NCBI GenBank assembly: GCA_030017355.1 | Contig: JASEIR010000021.1 | Span: 13,174 to 18,606 of the forward strand | Origin: Actinomycetota bacterium | GTDB taxonomy: Bacteria > Actinomycetota > Aquicultoria > Aquicultorales > Aquicultoraceae | Direction of reading: 5' to 3' | DNA length: 5,433 bases | Part shown: in pieces, positions 5,423-5,433 of the stretch | Layout: every line of letters starts with the position of its first letter | Position numbering within the stretch: the stretch's first letter is position 1 | The notes under the pieces: generated by a model | Told to the model about the DNA's origin: nothing | Seen by the model: the letters and a program-made list of their open reading frames with translations, nothing else | Database searches by the model: none | Made by a program: the position numbers and the translations under genes

Positions 5423-5433
5423 TTACCAACACC

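Noticed and set aside
1..5433. Search for CRISPR arrays, tRNA or rRNA genes, insertion sequences and attachment sites.
   Set aside because: I saw no regularly spaced direct repeats, no tRNA cloverleaf pattern, no transposase motifs and no terminal inverted repeats with target duplications.

Overview
The window comes from an AT-leaning bacterial chromosome, probably from an uncultured or little-studied lineage. The promoter-like sites are bacterial, with several exact TATAAT boxes, and the start sites are mixed: strong Shine-Dalgarno sites, a TTG start and one apparently leaderless gene. The gene set is an M42 aminopeptidase, a BlaI-type repressor, a SPASM radical SAM enzyme, a stand-alone LigD-type phosphoesterase and a CwlO/EnvC-like M23 protein. 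This would fit a Gram-positive-type anaerobe (Firmicutes or a deep-branching Actinobacteriota lineage), but nothing here fixes the taxonomy.

Layout from left to right: (1) 1-920, minus strand: an exported coiled-coil protein that enters an M23 peptidase domain exactly where the window ends. (2) 1099-1575, minus: a stand-alone DNA 3'-phosphoesterase of the LigD PE type, with a TATAAT box placed so that its mRNA should begin at the AUG. (3) 1732-2223, plus: a thioredoxin-fold redoxin, divergent from (2), with a CxxC active site and a C-terminus that reads Cys-Pro-Glu-UGA. (4) About 2385-3455, plus: an M42 aminopeptidase with a terminator hairpin at its 3' end. (5) 3498-3890, minus: a BlaI/MecI-type repressor with a TTG start, a strong ribosome site and its own extended -10 promoter. 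(6) 4058-5422, minus: a SPASM radical SAM enzyme with an N-terminal PqqD-like region, a likely peptide-modifying enzyme. No gap between genes exceeds about 180 bases.

The genes do not form one obvious pathway. The most interesting signal is at the end of the redoxin gene. Its UGA stop falls where a second cysteine would complete a CxxC motif. It is followed by Gly-Val and a double UAG stop, and also, 11 bases downstream, by a small hairpin whose geometry fits a bacterial SECIS element. The gene may therefore encode a short selenoprotein ending in CxxU. This is a hypothesis from sequence reading alone. Second in interest are the radical SAM enzyme, whose substrate is not in the window and would most likely lie just past the right edge, and several palindromes in the intergenic gaps that look like operator sites.
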